From positions 23,814,061-23,878,060 of the forward strand of contig NC_084804.1 of NCBI RefSeq assembly GCF_963583255.1: 64,000 bases of DNA, written 5' to 3'. This document shows, piece by piece, positions 44,149-56,581 of the stretch. The notes below the pieces were generated by a model that had not been told where the DNA came from, did not search any database, and worked only from the letters and a program-made list of their open reading frames with translations. The position numbers and the translations under genes were made by a program. Source of the DNA: Pyrus communis. Lineage: Eukaryota; Streptophyta; Magnoliopsida; Rosales; Rosaceae. Each line of letters starts with the position of its first letter. The first letter of the stretch is position 1.

Positions 44149-44700
44149 TTTTTCAAAAGTGTTCAAAGATAGGGGTTGATGGAGTAAATTTTCAAAGGGT
44201 CGGAGTCGATTTTCAAGAATGGGAGTTCTTCAGAGTGTGTTTGTTGTGGTGATCGATAGCTCTATAAGAAGCCAAGGCAACGCGTCCACCATTTCAAAAA
44301 GCCGGAATTTCCGGCGTAATTTAGGCGACGCGTTCTCGGCTTTTCAGAAGACGCGTTCAACTTTGTCAAAAGATTTCTGACAAAGCTGAAAACACGTGGA
44401 GGCCATCATCGCAACTACACATCTTTAGCCGACAAGCGCAAAGTTCGGCGACGCTTTCTCTGCTTTTCAGAAAACGCGTGCAGCTTTGTAAAAAGGAGCC
44501 GCATCTGCACTACCACGTGTCGTTCAGAAAGCGAAGGGGCGTCGTTCAGAAATCGAAGGGGCGCCTGCTCAGAAATCGAAGAGGCGAATTCAAAGATCGA
44601 AGAGGCGCCACTATTTCAAAAAGCCGGAATTGCGGGATCAAAACGTTTGTCGACAAGGGTAAAAAGTACCACCACTTGATATTATCTCTATATATGTCGA
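44149..44700 (-). promoter_or_regulatory. Promoter-like region of the element C antisense ORF
   Basis: Minus-strand TATA box TTATAGAG (plus TCTATAA at 44261-44267), G-boxes near 44394 and 44514, tandem GACGCTTTCTC and AGAAATCGAAGGGGCG motifs, and a distal TATATATAGAG near 44690. Confidence 0.55.
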
Positions 44701-47296
44701 CCTTCGTCTTTTATGGCAGGGCAAACCTGAAGAAAATGCCCAACTCTCCCTCACCTCTGAGGGCGCACTCCCAGCAAGGCCTTTCAAAATACTCAATTCT
44801 TTCTTCTTCCCCAAAGATGATACCAGATGCCTGGAGTACATATGACCCAGGAGGAAACGGCGGTTTGAAGCATGTGCTGATTCATCCACCGCTTCTTCAA
44901 AGCAAAGGTATCTCATATCATCAAGGTCAAAAGCAAAAGTATCTCATATCATGCTCTTTCCCTGTCTTTTTCTTTGTCCTTGTTCTTACTCGCATGGCAA
45001 AGTAAAAGAAGCAATCAGCCGGCACTTGGAGTCAATCTTCCGATCTGGAGCCAACTGCCTGGAATCTATTCCTGATTGCTTACCTAGCGTTGCTCTCGAG
45101 TAGTCATCTTCAACGGTTGATACACTTCCGGAGAAGGGACCACTTCTGCAAAGGGGAGCGAGTAAGGCAAGTGAAAATGATACATTGAAGCATGTGGAGA
45201 CAAACATAGGCTGAGTTATCCTCCAACCCTTTTCAATACGAATTGGAAAGATTGAACAAAGAAACAGACCAAAAGGGTATGCTCAGACCTTCGGGGGAGA
45301 CCAAAAGAACCATCCTGCTGCCCAGTTCAAGAAGTAGCACAAAGGAAAATCAACGATGGGCAGAAACCAGTTCAAGAGTAGGCCTGTGGAATCACAAAGA
45401 TCAAAAGCCTCAATGCAATTACCAAGGAGAAGATGGAATTTACACTCTATAACCAGATTTGCGTCTCTAAACTCTTCTCTTTGTTAATTACATTCTGCCA
45501 TGTTTAGTATGTTTAGTTGTTGTTTGTGTGTTTACTTATGTTTTGTGTGAATCTATGCTTAAAACATTGAGGACAATGTTTGATTTAAGTGTGGGGGGGT
45601 AACTAAGTATGTTGATGCAAATTCGTTGAATTTTATCACCCATAACTTCAAGTGTTGTTCCTTGCTGTTTTAAAAATGTTTTTAAACTGTTTTAGTGTGT
45701 TTTGACTAAAAAATTCGAAAATCCCATAAAAATTTGAAAAATTGTCTTGAAAAACCCAAAAAGAGTTGTTTTAAAGTTGTTTTTGTGTGTTTGTGTCGTA
45801 GGTCACCTTCCAACACAATGATAAGGATTTGGTTTGTAATTGCATGACTGTTAAAAAGAGTTATAAACATGGAGAAAAGTTTGATTTACTCTTGGTATAT
45901 GCTTAGTTATGGTTATAATGTATGACTTCACATGCAATCATAAAAGAAAAATTGGTTTTTGTAACATGCTTGAAGGAAGGAACTCGTACAAACGCTACAA
46001 CCTTGTGAGACTCGAGCTATTACCTTCTTTGGAGAGTTATAATCTGTGATTCTGTGTTTTCTAAAGTTGTTGCATGATCTCATTATTCCTTGCTTGGCTG
46101 CTACTTAGAATGCAATTGTATCATGATAGAACTAAATGCTAGAACTTATATCCGTTTCATTCAAAGCATGACATTGAATTGCATAACATATATCAAGATG
46201 AAGTTGTGTAGTTGCCACCATAGCCAAATAGCCTTACTTCTCATATTTCGTATATGTTGTAAGTTTTACCCCCGTTGAGCCTTGTTTAGCCTTTATTCTT
46301 TGTTTACCCACATTATCCTCACCTAGCCTAGTGTAGGACAGTCCACACCCTTGTTCTTAATTGATAGTGAGCATGACTAAAATGAATTCCTTTTGAGTAC
46401 ATTATGCAAGAAAATGAGTGTGGGGGAGTAAAAGTTTGTTCTTACGTTTATATGTATGTTTTGAGATTCAAAAGAAAAAGAAGAAAAAAAAAAAAAAAAA
46501 AAAAAAAAAAGAGTGAAAATAAGTAAGAATGAACTCACGAGCGTTGATGGTTGAAGAAAGGGTCCAAAAAAGTTGAATTTGGCCCTAAGTTTTGTGTGAC
46601 TTTCCCTTGGGTGTTCAAAGTTGACTTCTGCGTTCTTAAGGGAATTCTAAGTGCCTAAATCAATACTTTGCTCACTATTGCTTTAAGAATGTTTGTTTAT
46701 CCTTCACCTTTCATTGTTAGCCAACACCTTTAGCCCCGTTACACCCCTTTGACTTCTATCTTGATCGTTATGTGTTCAATAATGTGGAGTTTGAAATTGA
46801 TATGAGCTTATGGAATCACTGGTTCTCATTCTAAGTAGTAGCATTCCATTCATGAGATCATATTCATGTCATTATCGTAAATCCAGAAAATGCTTTCCTT
46901 GTTATAACATATGTGAGTGTTCGTCTACATGTTTACATCAATCTTCTCACATATAACTAGTGTAGGGTGTGTAGTCAGAAAATCTGTGTGAAAAACGAGT
47001 GCATATCTTGTAAGGATTTGAGCAATTTCTCTAAAGGCATGTTACTGCATTCGAAATGTGTTTTAAATGTTTAATTGTGAACTAGTATGTGGTGACTATG
47101 ATTAAGAATGTACTTAAGTGTAATGATGGCTAAAATCTGTGTGAATAATGATTTTTAACTTGTCATGTGTTTTGGAAATCCCTGAGACGTTTGTTGGAAG
47201 GTTTAGGTTGTGTTTTACTTGTTCGTTTTGTTTTGTTTCTAGTTTCTTTTGTTTTGTTTTGCTCGAGGACTAGCAAAAGATAAGTGTGGGGGTATT
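44701..47296 (+). other. Non-coding 3' tail of element C
   Basis: Polypurine motifs near 45587, 46417 (GAGTGTGGGGG) and 47284, the last directly before the 3' LTR. Purine/A-rich tract at about 46470-46513. The 73-codon mini-ORF is at 44986-45207 (minus). No other convincing coding region. Confidence 0.6.
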
Positions 47297-49900
47297 TGAT
47301 AGGAGCATATTCATGCGACTTAAATGGCTTGTTCTCGTGCATTTACGTTATGTTTCTTTAGTTATTTTAGTACTTTAAGCTATTTTCGTGTGTTTGTAGG
47401 CCAAAAGGGCTAAAGGAGCAAAAAGATGCATTTTGGAGACGTTTGGAGCACTTTTGGGCTAAGGATGGATAGCTTATGCTTGGAGCCAAAGTGTTGGACG
47501 AAATTAAAAACCTAATTGAAGACCAAAGTGTTGGAACCTTGTTCCTTTTAGTTTTAGGATATTTAAACCTTTCCTATATCCTTAGTCGTGCATAACATTC
47601 CAACATTCCACTCCTTCATTCACCACTTATCATATCATACACTTATCTTATCATCACCACATATCATATATTTATTACTTATCATATCATTCATTCATCT
47701 ACATATCAATAACCACTTATCTTATCACTCAACATATCATACACTTATCACTTATCACTTCCATTCACTTATCACTTATCACTTCCATTCACTTATCACT
47801 CACCACATATCATTCATTTATCACCACATATCATTCATTTATCACTTAACATATCATTCATTTATCACTTAACATATCATACACTTATCATAATCATTCA
47901 CTTATCACTTATCATAATCATTCACTTATTCTTTCATCATTCAACCACCAATTCAACACATGCATTTCAAACCTTTCAACACCCTTTAATCATCTCCCTT
48001 TAAGTTATGATTTTATTTCCTAACCCTACATGCATTATTTATTAGCATCTTCACATGCATTCACACACATTTCACACAAACAAACAACTAAAAACCGTGA
48101 GCTCCCATTCCCTTATGCCATTTTCAGATTTCCACCCACTAACCTAGTTATCAACACATGCATTCCCTTCACATTCACCCACATGCACTCCCACTCTTTA
48201 ATCATATGCACTCCCATCATAATTCCACCACCAATTCAGCCACAAAACATTATCATTGCACCACATTCAACCACTCCACATCCCTCACCAAGAAATCATT
48301 CAACACACATGCATCCTGAAATTCTTTGCCATGCAATCACATGCATTTCCCTTGACATTTTCAGCCATCACACTTCATCATTACACCACCATTCACTCTT
48401 TAACCCACACACACTTCACACAAACAACATTCACATGCATTCACATGCATTTCCAACACAAAACACACTCAAAACCGTGGCCACCTTTGCATTTCAGGAT
48501 TCCCATTTGCATTTTCAGATTTCCAGCTTTCCCTTTTATTTTCCAGCTTTCATTCTTCATCATTGCAGCCATTCCACATGCAATTCTCCATCATTCCTCC
48601 ACACAAACACCTTAAACAAATAGCCATATACATCTCCACTCCTCCTATAAATACCCTTGCATTCCCATCATTCAAAACATCTCATTCCATTGTAGATACC
48701 ACAACACAAACACTCCATTCCTTCTCTAGCCGTGAGTTTCTCTCCATTTTCTGCACCATTTTCTCCACCACTCCTCACCTATTTCCATAATTCCTTTTCC
48801 ATTCCACACTTCCATCCCCCAAACCAATTATCCCTAGACCTTATGCTACAATAAAGAGGAAGAGAAGAGGGCCTAAACGTTCATACAATTCAAGTTTGAG
48901 TTGTTGGAATGTTTAGGCGTTTCTTTGATTTCAATGTTTAATTTCAATTCTCTTTGTTTTGTATGAGGAACTAAACCCCCCTTTAGCTAGGGGGGGATTC
49001 GAAATATATGTTTATGCTTGCATTTTGATTTGATTACTTTTAATTACGTTTCATAAGTTTTGAATTCAATTTGTTTAACCGTTTGATTGATAACTTATTT
49101 ATGAATGTTTATTAAGAATGCGCGCTTAATTTTCATGCATAAATATGACACTAGAATATAAGTGAATTTCACCTAATCGTTATGAACTTATATTCACAAG
49201 TAGTGGAGGTTGCTTATAAACAATCGCGTTAAACGAATTCTTGGCATAAGTTTCATGCGTATTCCATAGTAACGAATGCCTCGTCAACACTTATAGTTTT
49301 CATAATGCTTAATGATCTTTGATTGTATCTTTATTGTGCTTTTCACGTAAAGGACTTTTGGAGAATGTGGTGAATTGCGTTGCGCTAACCCATCCAATTC
49401 ATTAACTTAAGGAGAACTTGACGGTTAATTTAAGCGGACCTAATTAACCCGGGGCGTTGAGTTTCATAATTTATCGAAAGACCAACTGAGAATCAATCTT
49501 GTATGCAAGTGTAACATGTATGGAGATGAACCCCTTAGCTAGCATTCATCCATACATTTCATATTTACATTCTGTCTAGTTTATTAACTTGTTTCGTTAT
49601 TTCAATTTTCGTAAAAACCTCAATCCCCCTTTTGCTTTAATGTTCATTTTAGTTAGAATTCAATTTAGTTTGTGTTTTTAAAGCATTTTGAGTTTTTGGT
49701 TTGTCTTAGTGTTTTAAACTTTAATTTTGCATTCTTTGAGTCTAGTTTAGTGTTTTAAACTTTATTTTACGTTTTTGAGTCAGTTTCCAAGAGATTTGCA
49801 AGCCCTCCTAATCCCCGGTCTAGAACGATCCCTCACTTATCCATTCTACTACAATTGTCAAACGAGGGTTTAATTTGAGTGTCAAGTAAATCACGCATCA
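47297..49900 (+). repeat. 3' LTR of element C (2604 bp), normal structure
   Basis: TGATAGGAGCATATTC to ACGCATCA, preceded by the polypurine tract. Single leader hairpin at 48872-48917, TATA box near 48645. Unlike the 5' copy it has an uninterrupted R-U5 block (48966-49900). Confidence 0.92.
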
Positions 49901-49905
49901 CCTTT

Positions 49906-52520
49906 GTCTTTTATGGCAAGGCAAACCTGAAGAAAATGCCCAACTCTCCCTCACCTCTGAGGGCGCACTCCCAGCAAAGCCTTTCGAAATACTCAATTCT
50001 TTCTTCTTCCCCAAAGATGATACCAGATGCCTGGAGTACAGATGACCCAGGAGGAAACGGCGGATTGAAGTGTGCTGATTCATTCACCGCTTCTTCAAAA
50101 GCAAAGGTATCTCATATCATCAAGGTCAAAAGCAAAAGTATCTCATATCATGCTCTTTCCCTGTCTTTTTCTTTGTCCTTGTTCTTACTCGCATGGCAAA
50201 GTAAAAGAAGCAATCAGCCGGCACTTGGAGTCAGTCTTCCGATCTGGAGCCAACTGCCTGGAACCTATTCCTGATTGCTTACCTAGCGTTGCTCTCGAGT
50301 AGTCATCTTCAACGGTTGATACACTTCCGGAGAAGGGACCACTTCTGCAAAGGGGAGCGAGTAAGGCAAGTGAAAATGATACATTGAAGCATGTGGAGAC
50401 AAACATAGGCTGAGTTATCCTCCAACCCTTTTCAATACGAATTGGAAAGATTGAACAAAGAAACAGACCAAAAGGGTAAGCTCAGACCTTCAGGGAAGAC
50501 CAAAAGAATACTCCAGCCCAGTAGCACAAAGGAAAATCAACAAGTGGAGGAGACCAAAAGAATCATGCAGCCCAGTTCAAGAGTATGCCTGTGGAATCAC
50601 CAAGATCAATGCCTCAATGCAATCACCAAGGAGAAGAGGGAATTTACACTCCATAACCAGATTTGCGTCCCTAAACTCTTCTCTTTGTTAATTACATTAT
50701 GCCATGTTTAGTATGTTTAAATGCTTTTTGTGTGTTTACTTATGTTTTGTGTGAATCTATGCTTAAAACATTGAGGACAATGTTTGATTTAAGTGTGGGG
50801 GGGTAACTAAAGTGTTTTGATGCAAATTCGTAGGGTTTTATCCACCATAACTTCTAATGTTGTTCCTTGCTATTTTAAGGTGTTTTTAAGTTGTTTTAGA
50901 GTGTTTTAGTGTGTTTTGTTTTTATAACTCCGAAAATCACATAAAAATTTGAAAAACATGTTTTAAAAAGCCTAAAAAGAGTGTTTTGAGTCGTTTTTGT
51001 GTGTTTGTGTCTTAGGGTACCTTCCAACACAATAATAAGGATTTGGTTTGTAATTGCATGACTGTTAAAAAGAGTTATAAACATAGATGAAAGTTTGATT
51101 TACTCTTGGTATATGCTTGGTTATGGTTATAATGTATGACTTCACATGCAATCATAAAAGAAAAATTCGTTTTTGTAACATGCTTGAAGGAAGGAACTCA
51201 AACAAACGCTACAACCCTGTGAGACTCGAGCCATTACCTTCTTTGGAGAGTTATTTTCTGTGATTCTTTGTTTTCTAAAGTTGTTGCATGATCTCATTAT
51301 CCTTGCTTGGTTGCTACTTAGAATGCAATTGTATCATGATAGAACTAAATGCTAGAACTTATATCCGTTTCATTCAAAGCATGACATTGAATTGCATAAC
51401 ATATATCAAGATGAAGTTGTGTAGTTGCCACCATAGCCAAATAGCCTTACTTCCCATATTTCGTACTTGTTGTAAGTTTTAACCCCGTTGAGCCTTGTTT
51501 AGCCCATGTTCTTTGTTAACCCATATCATCCTCACCTAGCCTAGATTAGGACCATCCGTACCCTTGTTCTTGAAGCATAGTAAGCATGACGGATAATGAA
51601 TTCCTTTTGATTAATATGTTGCAGAAAATAAGTGTGGGGGAAGGGATTTTTGTGTGTATGTATGTGCCTAAGTCTTAAAGGAGGCACGGGAAAAAGAAAA
51701 AAAAATGTGAGAAAAAGAAGAAGAAAAGAAAGAAAAAGAGTGAAAATAAGTGAGAATGGACTCACAAGTGTGATTGTTGAAGAAAGGGCCCAAAAAGTTT
51801 GAATATGGCCCTAAGTTTTGTGACTTCCCCTTGGGTGTTCAAAGTTAACTTCTGCATTCTAAAGGGAATTCTAAGTGCCTAATTCAATACTTTGCTCACT
51901 ATTGCTTTAAGAATGTTTGTTTATCCTTCACCTTTCATTGTTAGCCAATACCCTAGCCCCGTTACAACCCTTTGACTTCTATCTTGAGTGTTATGTGTTT
52001 CAATTTGTGGAGTTTGAACTTGGTATGAGCGTATGGTGTCACTGGTTCTCGCATCTAAGTAGTGGCATTCCATTCATGAGATCATATATTTACATGTTAA
52101 TAATTCCAGAAAATGCTTTCCTTGTTATAACATATGTGAGTGTTCGTCTACATGTTTACATCAATCTTCTCACATATACCTAGTGTAGGGAGTTTAGTCA
52201 GAAAATCTGTGTGAAAAACGAGTGCATATCTTGTAAGGATTTGAGCAAATTCTCTAAGGCATGTTACTACATTCAAAACATAGTTTTAAATGCTTAATTG
52301 TGAAATAATATGTGGTGACTATGATTAAGAATGTACTTAAGTGTGAAGATGACTAAAATCTATGGGACTAATGATTTTTAACTTGTCATGTGCATTGGAA
52401 ATCCTTGAGACGATTGTTGGAAGGTTTAGGTTGTGTTTTTCTTGTTCAGTGTCGTTTTGTTTTTGGTTTCTTTTGTTTTGTTTTGCTCGAGGACTAGCAA
52501 AAGATAAGTGTGGGGGTATT
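49906..52520 (+). other. Remaining 3' tail of element A
   Basis: Continues A after C: the small sense frame (to 50274), the 73-codon antisense frame (50185-50406), and polypurine motifs near 50795, 51631 and 52505. The middle A-rich tract is here a GAAAAAGAAG-rich stretch (about 51690-51740). No recognised protein. Confidence 0.6.
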
Positions 52521-55011
52521 TGATAGGAGCATATTCATGCGACTTAAATGGCTTGTTCTCGTGCATTTACGTTATGTTTCTTTAGTTATTTTAGTACTTT
52601 AAAGCTATTTTCGTGTGTTTGTAGGTCCAAAGGGCTAAAGGAGCAAAAAGATGCATTTTGGAGACTTTTGAAGCACTTTTGGGCTAAGGATGGATAGTCT
52701 ATGCTTGGAGCCAAAGTGTTGGACGAAATTGAAGACCAAAGTGTTGGAACCTTGTTCCCTTTAGTTTTAGGACATTTAAACCTTTCCTATATCCTTAGCC
52801 GTGCATAACATTCCAACATTCCACTTCTTCATTTCAGCCACACTCCCACATATCATTACATATCATTCACCACTTATCATTCACCACTATCATATCATCC
52901 ACTTATCATTCACCACTTATCATATCATCCACTTATCATATCATTCACTTATCATATCATTCACTTATCATATCATACACTTATCATAACCATACACTTA
53001 TCACTTATCACAACAACAACCTTGCACATGCACATTCATCCACATGCACCCATAATCATTCACTCATCTTTAATCCACATGCACTTATTCCACTTCATCA
53101 TTACACCACATTCTCTCTCTTTAATCCACATGCATTCATCATCATTCACTCTAGTTTTAATTCCACATGCATTTCCAGCTTTGCACATGCATTCCCACAT
53201 GCATTTCCACCCACATGCAACCATAATCATTCATACCTATCAACCACATGCATTCACTCTTCATAAATCAGCCACATGCATTCAATCATTCACTCCACAC
53301 TCATTGCACATGCATTCCCTTTCATTTCTGTCAAAGCACATGCATTCCCACCCTTTAATCACATGCATAAATCAGCCACATGCATCTCCCATCACCATTT
53401 CAGATTTCCACCAAGTTCCTAGCTGTCATGTTCCCTCTCTTTCTCCCTATAAATACCATACACAATTCACACTCATTCACTCTTCCATATTCCAGAAATT
53501 CGTCAAAACCTCTCCACACCCTTGCAGCAGCCACCAAAACACTTTTCTCCTCCATTGCAGCCACTCCAACCACTCCCCAAACCATTCACACCATCAAACT
53601 ATCCTTAGACCTTGTGCTACAACGAAGAGGAAGATAAGAGGGCCTAAACGTTCATACAATTCAAGTTTGAGTTGTTGGAATGTTTAGGTGTTTCTTTGAT
53701 TTCAATGTTTAATTTCAATACTCTTTGTTTTGTACGAATGAGGAATGGAAGAGAAGAGGGTCTAAACGTTCATACAATTCAAGTTTGAGTTGTTGGAATG
53801 TTTAGGTGTTTCTTTGATTCCAATGTTTAAATTCAACTAAACCCCCCTTGGCTAGGGGGGGATTCGAAATATATGTTTATGCTTGCATTTTGATTTGATT
53901 ACTTCTAATTGCGTTTCATAAGTTGTGGATTCAATTTATTTAACTGTTTGATTGATAACTTATTTATGTATGTTTATTGAGAATGCACGCTTAATTTTCA
54001 TGCATGAATATGACGCTAGAATATAAGTGAGTTTCACCTAATAGTTACGAACTTATATTCACAAGTAGTGGAGGTTGCTTATAAACAATCGCGTTAAACA
54101 AATTCTTGGCATAAGTTTCATGCAATCATAGTAACGAATGCCTCGTCAACACTTATAATTTTCATAGAGCGTAATGATTCTTGCTTGTACCTCTTCTATG
54201 CATTCATGTTGAGGACTTGTGGGGAATGTTTTGAATTGTCGCATGCATCATCCAATTCAATAACGTTAGGAAGATTTGAAGGTTAATTAGTGCATCACGG
54301 TTAACTTGGGGTGTTGAGTATCATAGTTTATTGAAATGCAATTGGAAATCATTTTATTATGCAAGTATAACATGTATGGAGATGAACCCCTTAGCTAGGT
54401 TCCCATCCATTCAATTCCATCAAATTCATCTTTACATTCTGTCTAGTTTATTAACTTGTTTCGTTATTTCAATTCTCGTCAATTTAAAACCCCCCTTTAC
54501 TTTCTTGTTCTTTAGTGTTTAGACTTTGTTTAGTTTATGTTTTAAAGTGTTTTGATTCAATTTATTTCCCAAAATTCGTCCAAATTCACCAAAGTGCTCA
54601 AAACTACCCAGAAAGTGATTTTAAGGCTGTTTTGAGTGTTTTGGGTGATGTTTGAGTCTTTTGGTTTGTTTTAGTGTTTTAAAGTTTAGTTTTGCATTCT
54701 TTGAGTCTAGTATAGTGTTTTATATTGTGTTTTTACGTTTGAATCAAACCATAATCTTAAATTCGTCCAACATTGGGTTTAAGGTCAGAAATTGCCTAGT
54801 TAGTGTTTTTAGGCAGTTTTGAGTCTTTTGAACTTGTTTTGAGTCCTTTGAGTCTTTGTGAACGTTTTTAACTTTATTTTACGTTTTTGAGTCAGTTTCC
54901 AAGTGATTTGCAATCCCTCCTAATCCCCGGTTAAGAACGATCCCTACTTATACTTATACTACAATTTGACGAAAAGAGGGTTTAATTTGTGTGCGTATAA
55001 ATCTCGCATAA
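52521..55011 (+). repeat. 3' LTR of element A (2491 bp)
   Basis: Starts TGATAGGAGC after the polypurine tract. Fourteen or so CATGCA words at about 53025-53390, TATA box near 53446, hairpins 53643-53688 and 53761-53806. The terminal CA of CGCATCA is AA here (55010-55011), inferred from the AAAAC duplication that follows at 55012. Confidence 0.9.
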
Positions 55012-55016
55012 AAAAC

Positions 55017-55091
55017 ACTCTAACAAGTAGAAATTAGCTATGTAAATGCAAGAAAACAGGCTAACTAAGTCGCATAAATATGCTCCTATCA
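55017..55091 (-). repeat. Solo LTR Y, right part
   Basis: Completes Y after element A, ending in plus-strand TGCTCCTATCA, followed by the ATGGT duplication at 55092-55096. Confidence 0.85.
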
Positions 55092-55096
55092 ATGGT

Positions 55097-55833
55097 GTGG
55101 TGATCTGATGGTAGAGGGTGGTGCTTGAATTATGCGGCAAAGACATGTATTTATAGGCTAGGGTTATGCACAATTTTTGAAGGGAAAAGGATTGCACAAT
55201 CCTTGGGGGAAAAGGTTAAGGTTTTATGGCAGATTTGTATTGGAAAAAGGATTAGTTACATGGCAGAAACCATGGAGAATAAGGACTAAGAACCTGTGGC
55301 AGGGGTTAGCCTTCTAGAAAGGGTATTTTGGCAGGTTTCTAGAAGGAAAAGGGATAAGATATGTGGCACAAACTTAAGGCACGAAAATAGGGCTTCTAGA
55401 ACCTAATATTTAGGTGATTTAATGTGAAAATGAGTCCTCTTTGCAGCTGGAATTAAGGTAGGAAAAGATTAGGATAAGACAAGATAAGATAAGGCTGGAT
55501 AAGGTTTCGATAAGATAAGGTTTGTTTGGATAATGTTCCTTCTTTGTAGCTGATTCCTTATCTTCAATGCTTCCAAATTTGTTTCTCCAGATATTAAGTA
55601 CATTCTTAGCCTCTCTTGATCTTCAAATTCGTCCATCCACCTTGCTCTATATGCAAGCTATCCATTCCATGCCCAAAACTGCTCCAAATAGCTCCAAAAT
55701 GCACTTTCTTGCCAACTTTGCCATTAGGACCTACAAACACATGAAAATAGCTTAAAACACTATAATAAATGGAAACTAACAATGTAAATGCAAGAAAACA
55801 AGCTAACTAAGTTACATAAATATGCTCCTATCA
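55097..55833 (-). repeat. Solo LTR Z, right part
   Basis: Continues Z after Y (GGTGATCTGATGGTAGAGGG onward; minus-strand TATA box near 55138-55148) and ends ATGCTCCTATCA, followed by GTAGT (55834-55838), the same five bases that precede 17797. Confidence 0.78.
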
Positions 55834-55838
55834 GTAGT

Positions 55839-56581
55839 CATAGTGGAAACCCTACCTAGTTGACTGGAGATCCGAATATCTAGATTCAAAAGGGATAACT
55901 AAATTATGACAACTCGGAGTAGTGCAACGGAGATAAATTCTACTTCTACCCATGTCCCATGTGAAGGATTATTTTGGAAGATGACATGTTCATTTAAGCA
56001 ACATCATTAGCATGCAATTAACAAATTAAAGGCGGAATCATGCTAGCATGCACTTAAAAACAAAACATTACCCATGAATGTTCAAAGCCTAGTAAAATGG
56101 TGGATCAATAATCAACTCAAAACAAAGTGAGTTGAAATATATACCTTTGTAGATTCCTCTTTGTATTTAAACAAAGGCTAATCACCCAAAGAGAGGGCCT
56201 TCATTCCTTGCATCTTAGATCTATGGATTTGGATGGATGAAAAAGGTTTCTCCAAAGTTCCCAAAATTGAGAACCTCTAATGATTCATCACCAAGGCATA
56301 ATGAAGAAGAAATGAGTGACCTTGGAGGAGTTTGATTGCTTGATGATCCCTCCAAGGTGGCCGAAATTTTAGAGAGAAATGAGAGCTTGTGTTCTCATCC
56401 TTTCCCCAAAAACAACCCTTAATGAATTTTAGGCTATAAAGTCATTTATATAGTCCCTTCAAATAAGTGACCTAATGGACCAAAAGCCCTATTCTTCTAA
56501 CATGGCCGGCCTATAGGGTTTATTGGGCTTTCAAGCCCTTTGTTTATTCAAGTTGTCATACAACTTGAGTTAATGGGCTTG
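55839..56581. other. Unassigned segment between nest and element D
   Basis: AT-rich sequence with no credible ORF or LTR boundary. It may be part of an older element or ordinary intergenic DNA. The last five bases, GCTTG (56577-56581), are the expected target duplication if D starts at 56582. Confidence 0.35.

Larger units (their letters stand above)
39781..49900 (+). mobile_element. Element C: non-autonomous retrotransposon inserted in element A (TSD CCTTT)
   Basis: LTRs 39781-42178 and 47297-49900, flanked by CCTTT at 39776-39780 and 49901-49905. Removing it rejoins A as GTCGACCTTTGTCTTTTATGG, which matches the uninterrupted E, C and D sequence. U3 of the two LTRs (39781-41460 against 47297-48965) is nearly identical, so C is young. 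The downstream half of its 5' LTR is an inverted, foreign piece. Confidence 0.93.
20458..55011 (+). mobile_element. Element A: non-autonomous Athila/Tat-type retrotransposon hosting B and C
   Basis: 5' LTR at 20458-21722 plus 36197-37445 (split by B), PBS at 37451, gag-linker ORF, antisense ORF, interior split by C at 39780/49906, non-coding tail, 3' LTR at 52521-55011. AAAAC flanks it at 20453-20457 and 55012-55016. Without B and C the element is about 9.9 kb. The two LTRs are almost identical apart from small indels, so A is itself recent. It lacks protease, RT, RNase H and integrase, so transposition in trans by B-like elements is inferred. Confidence 0.9.
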
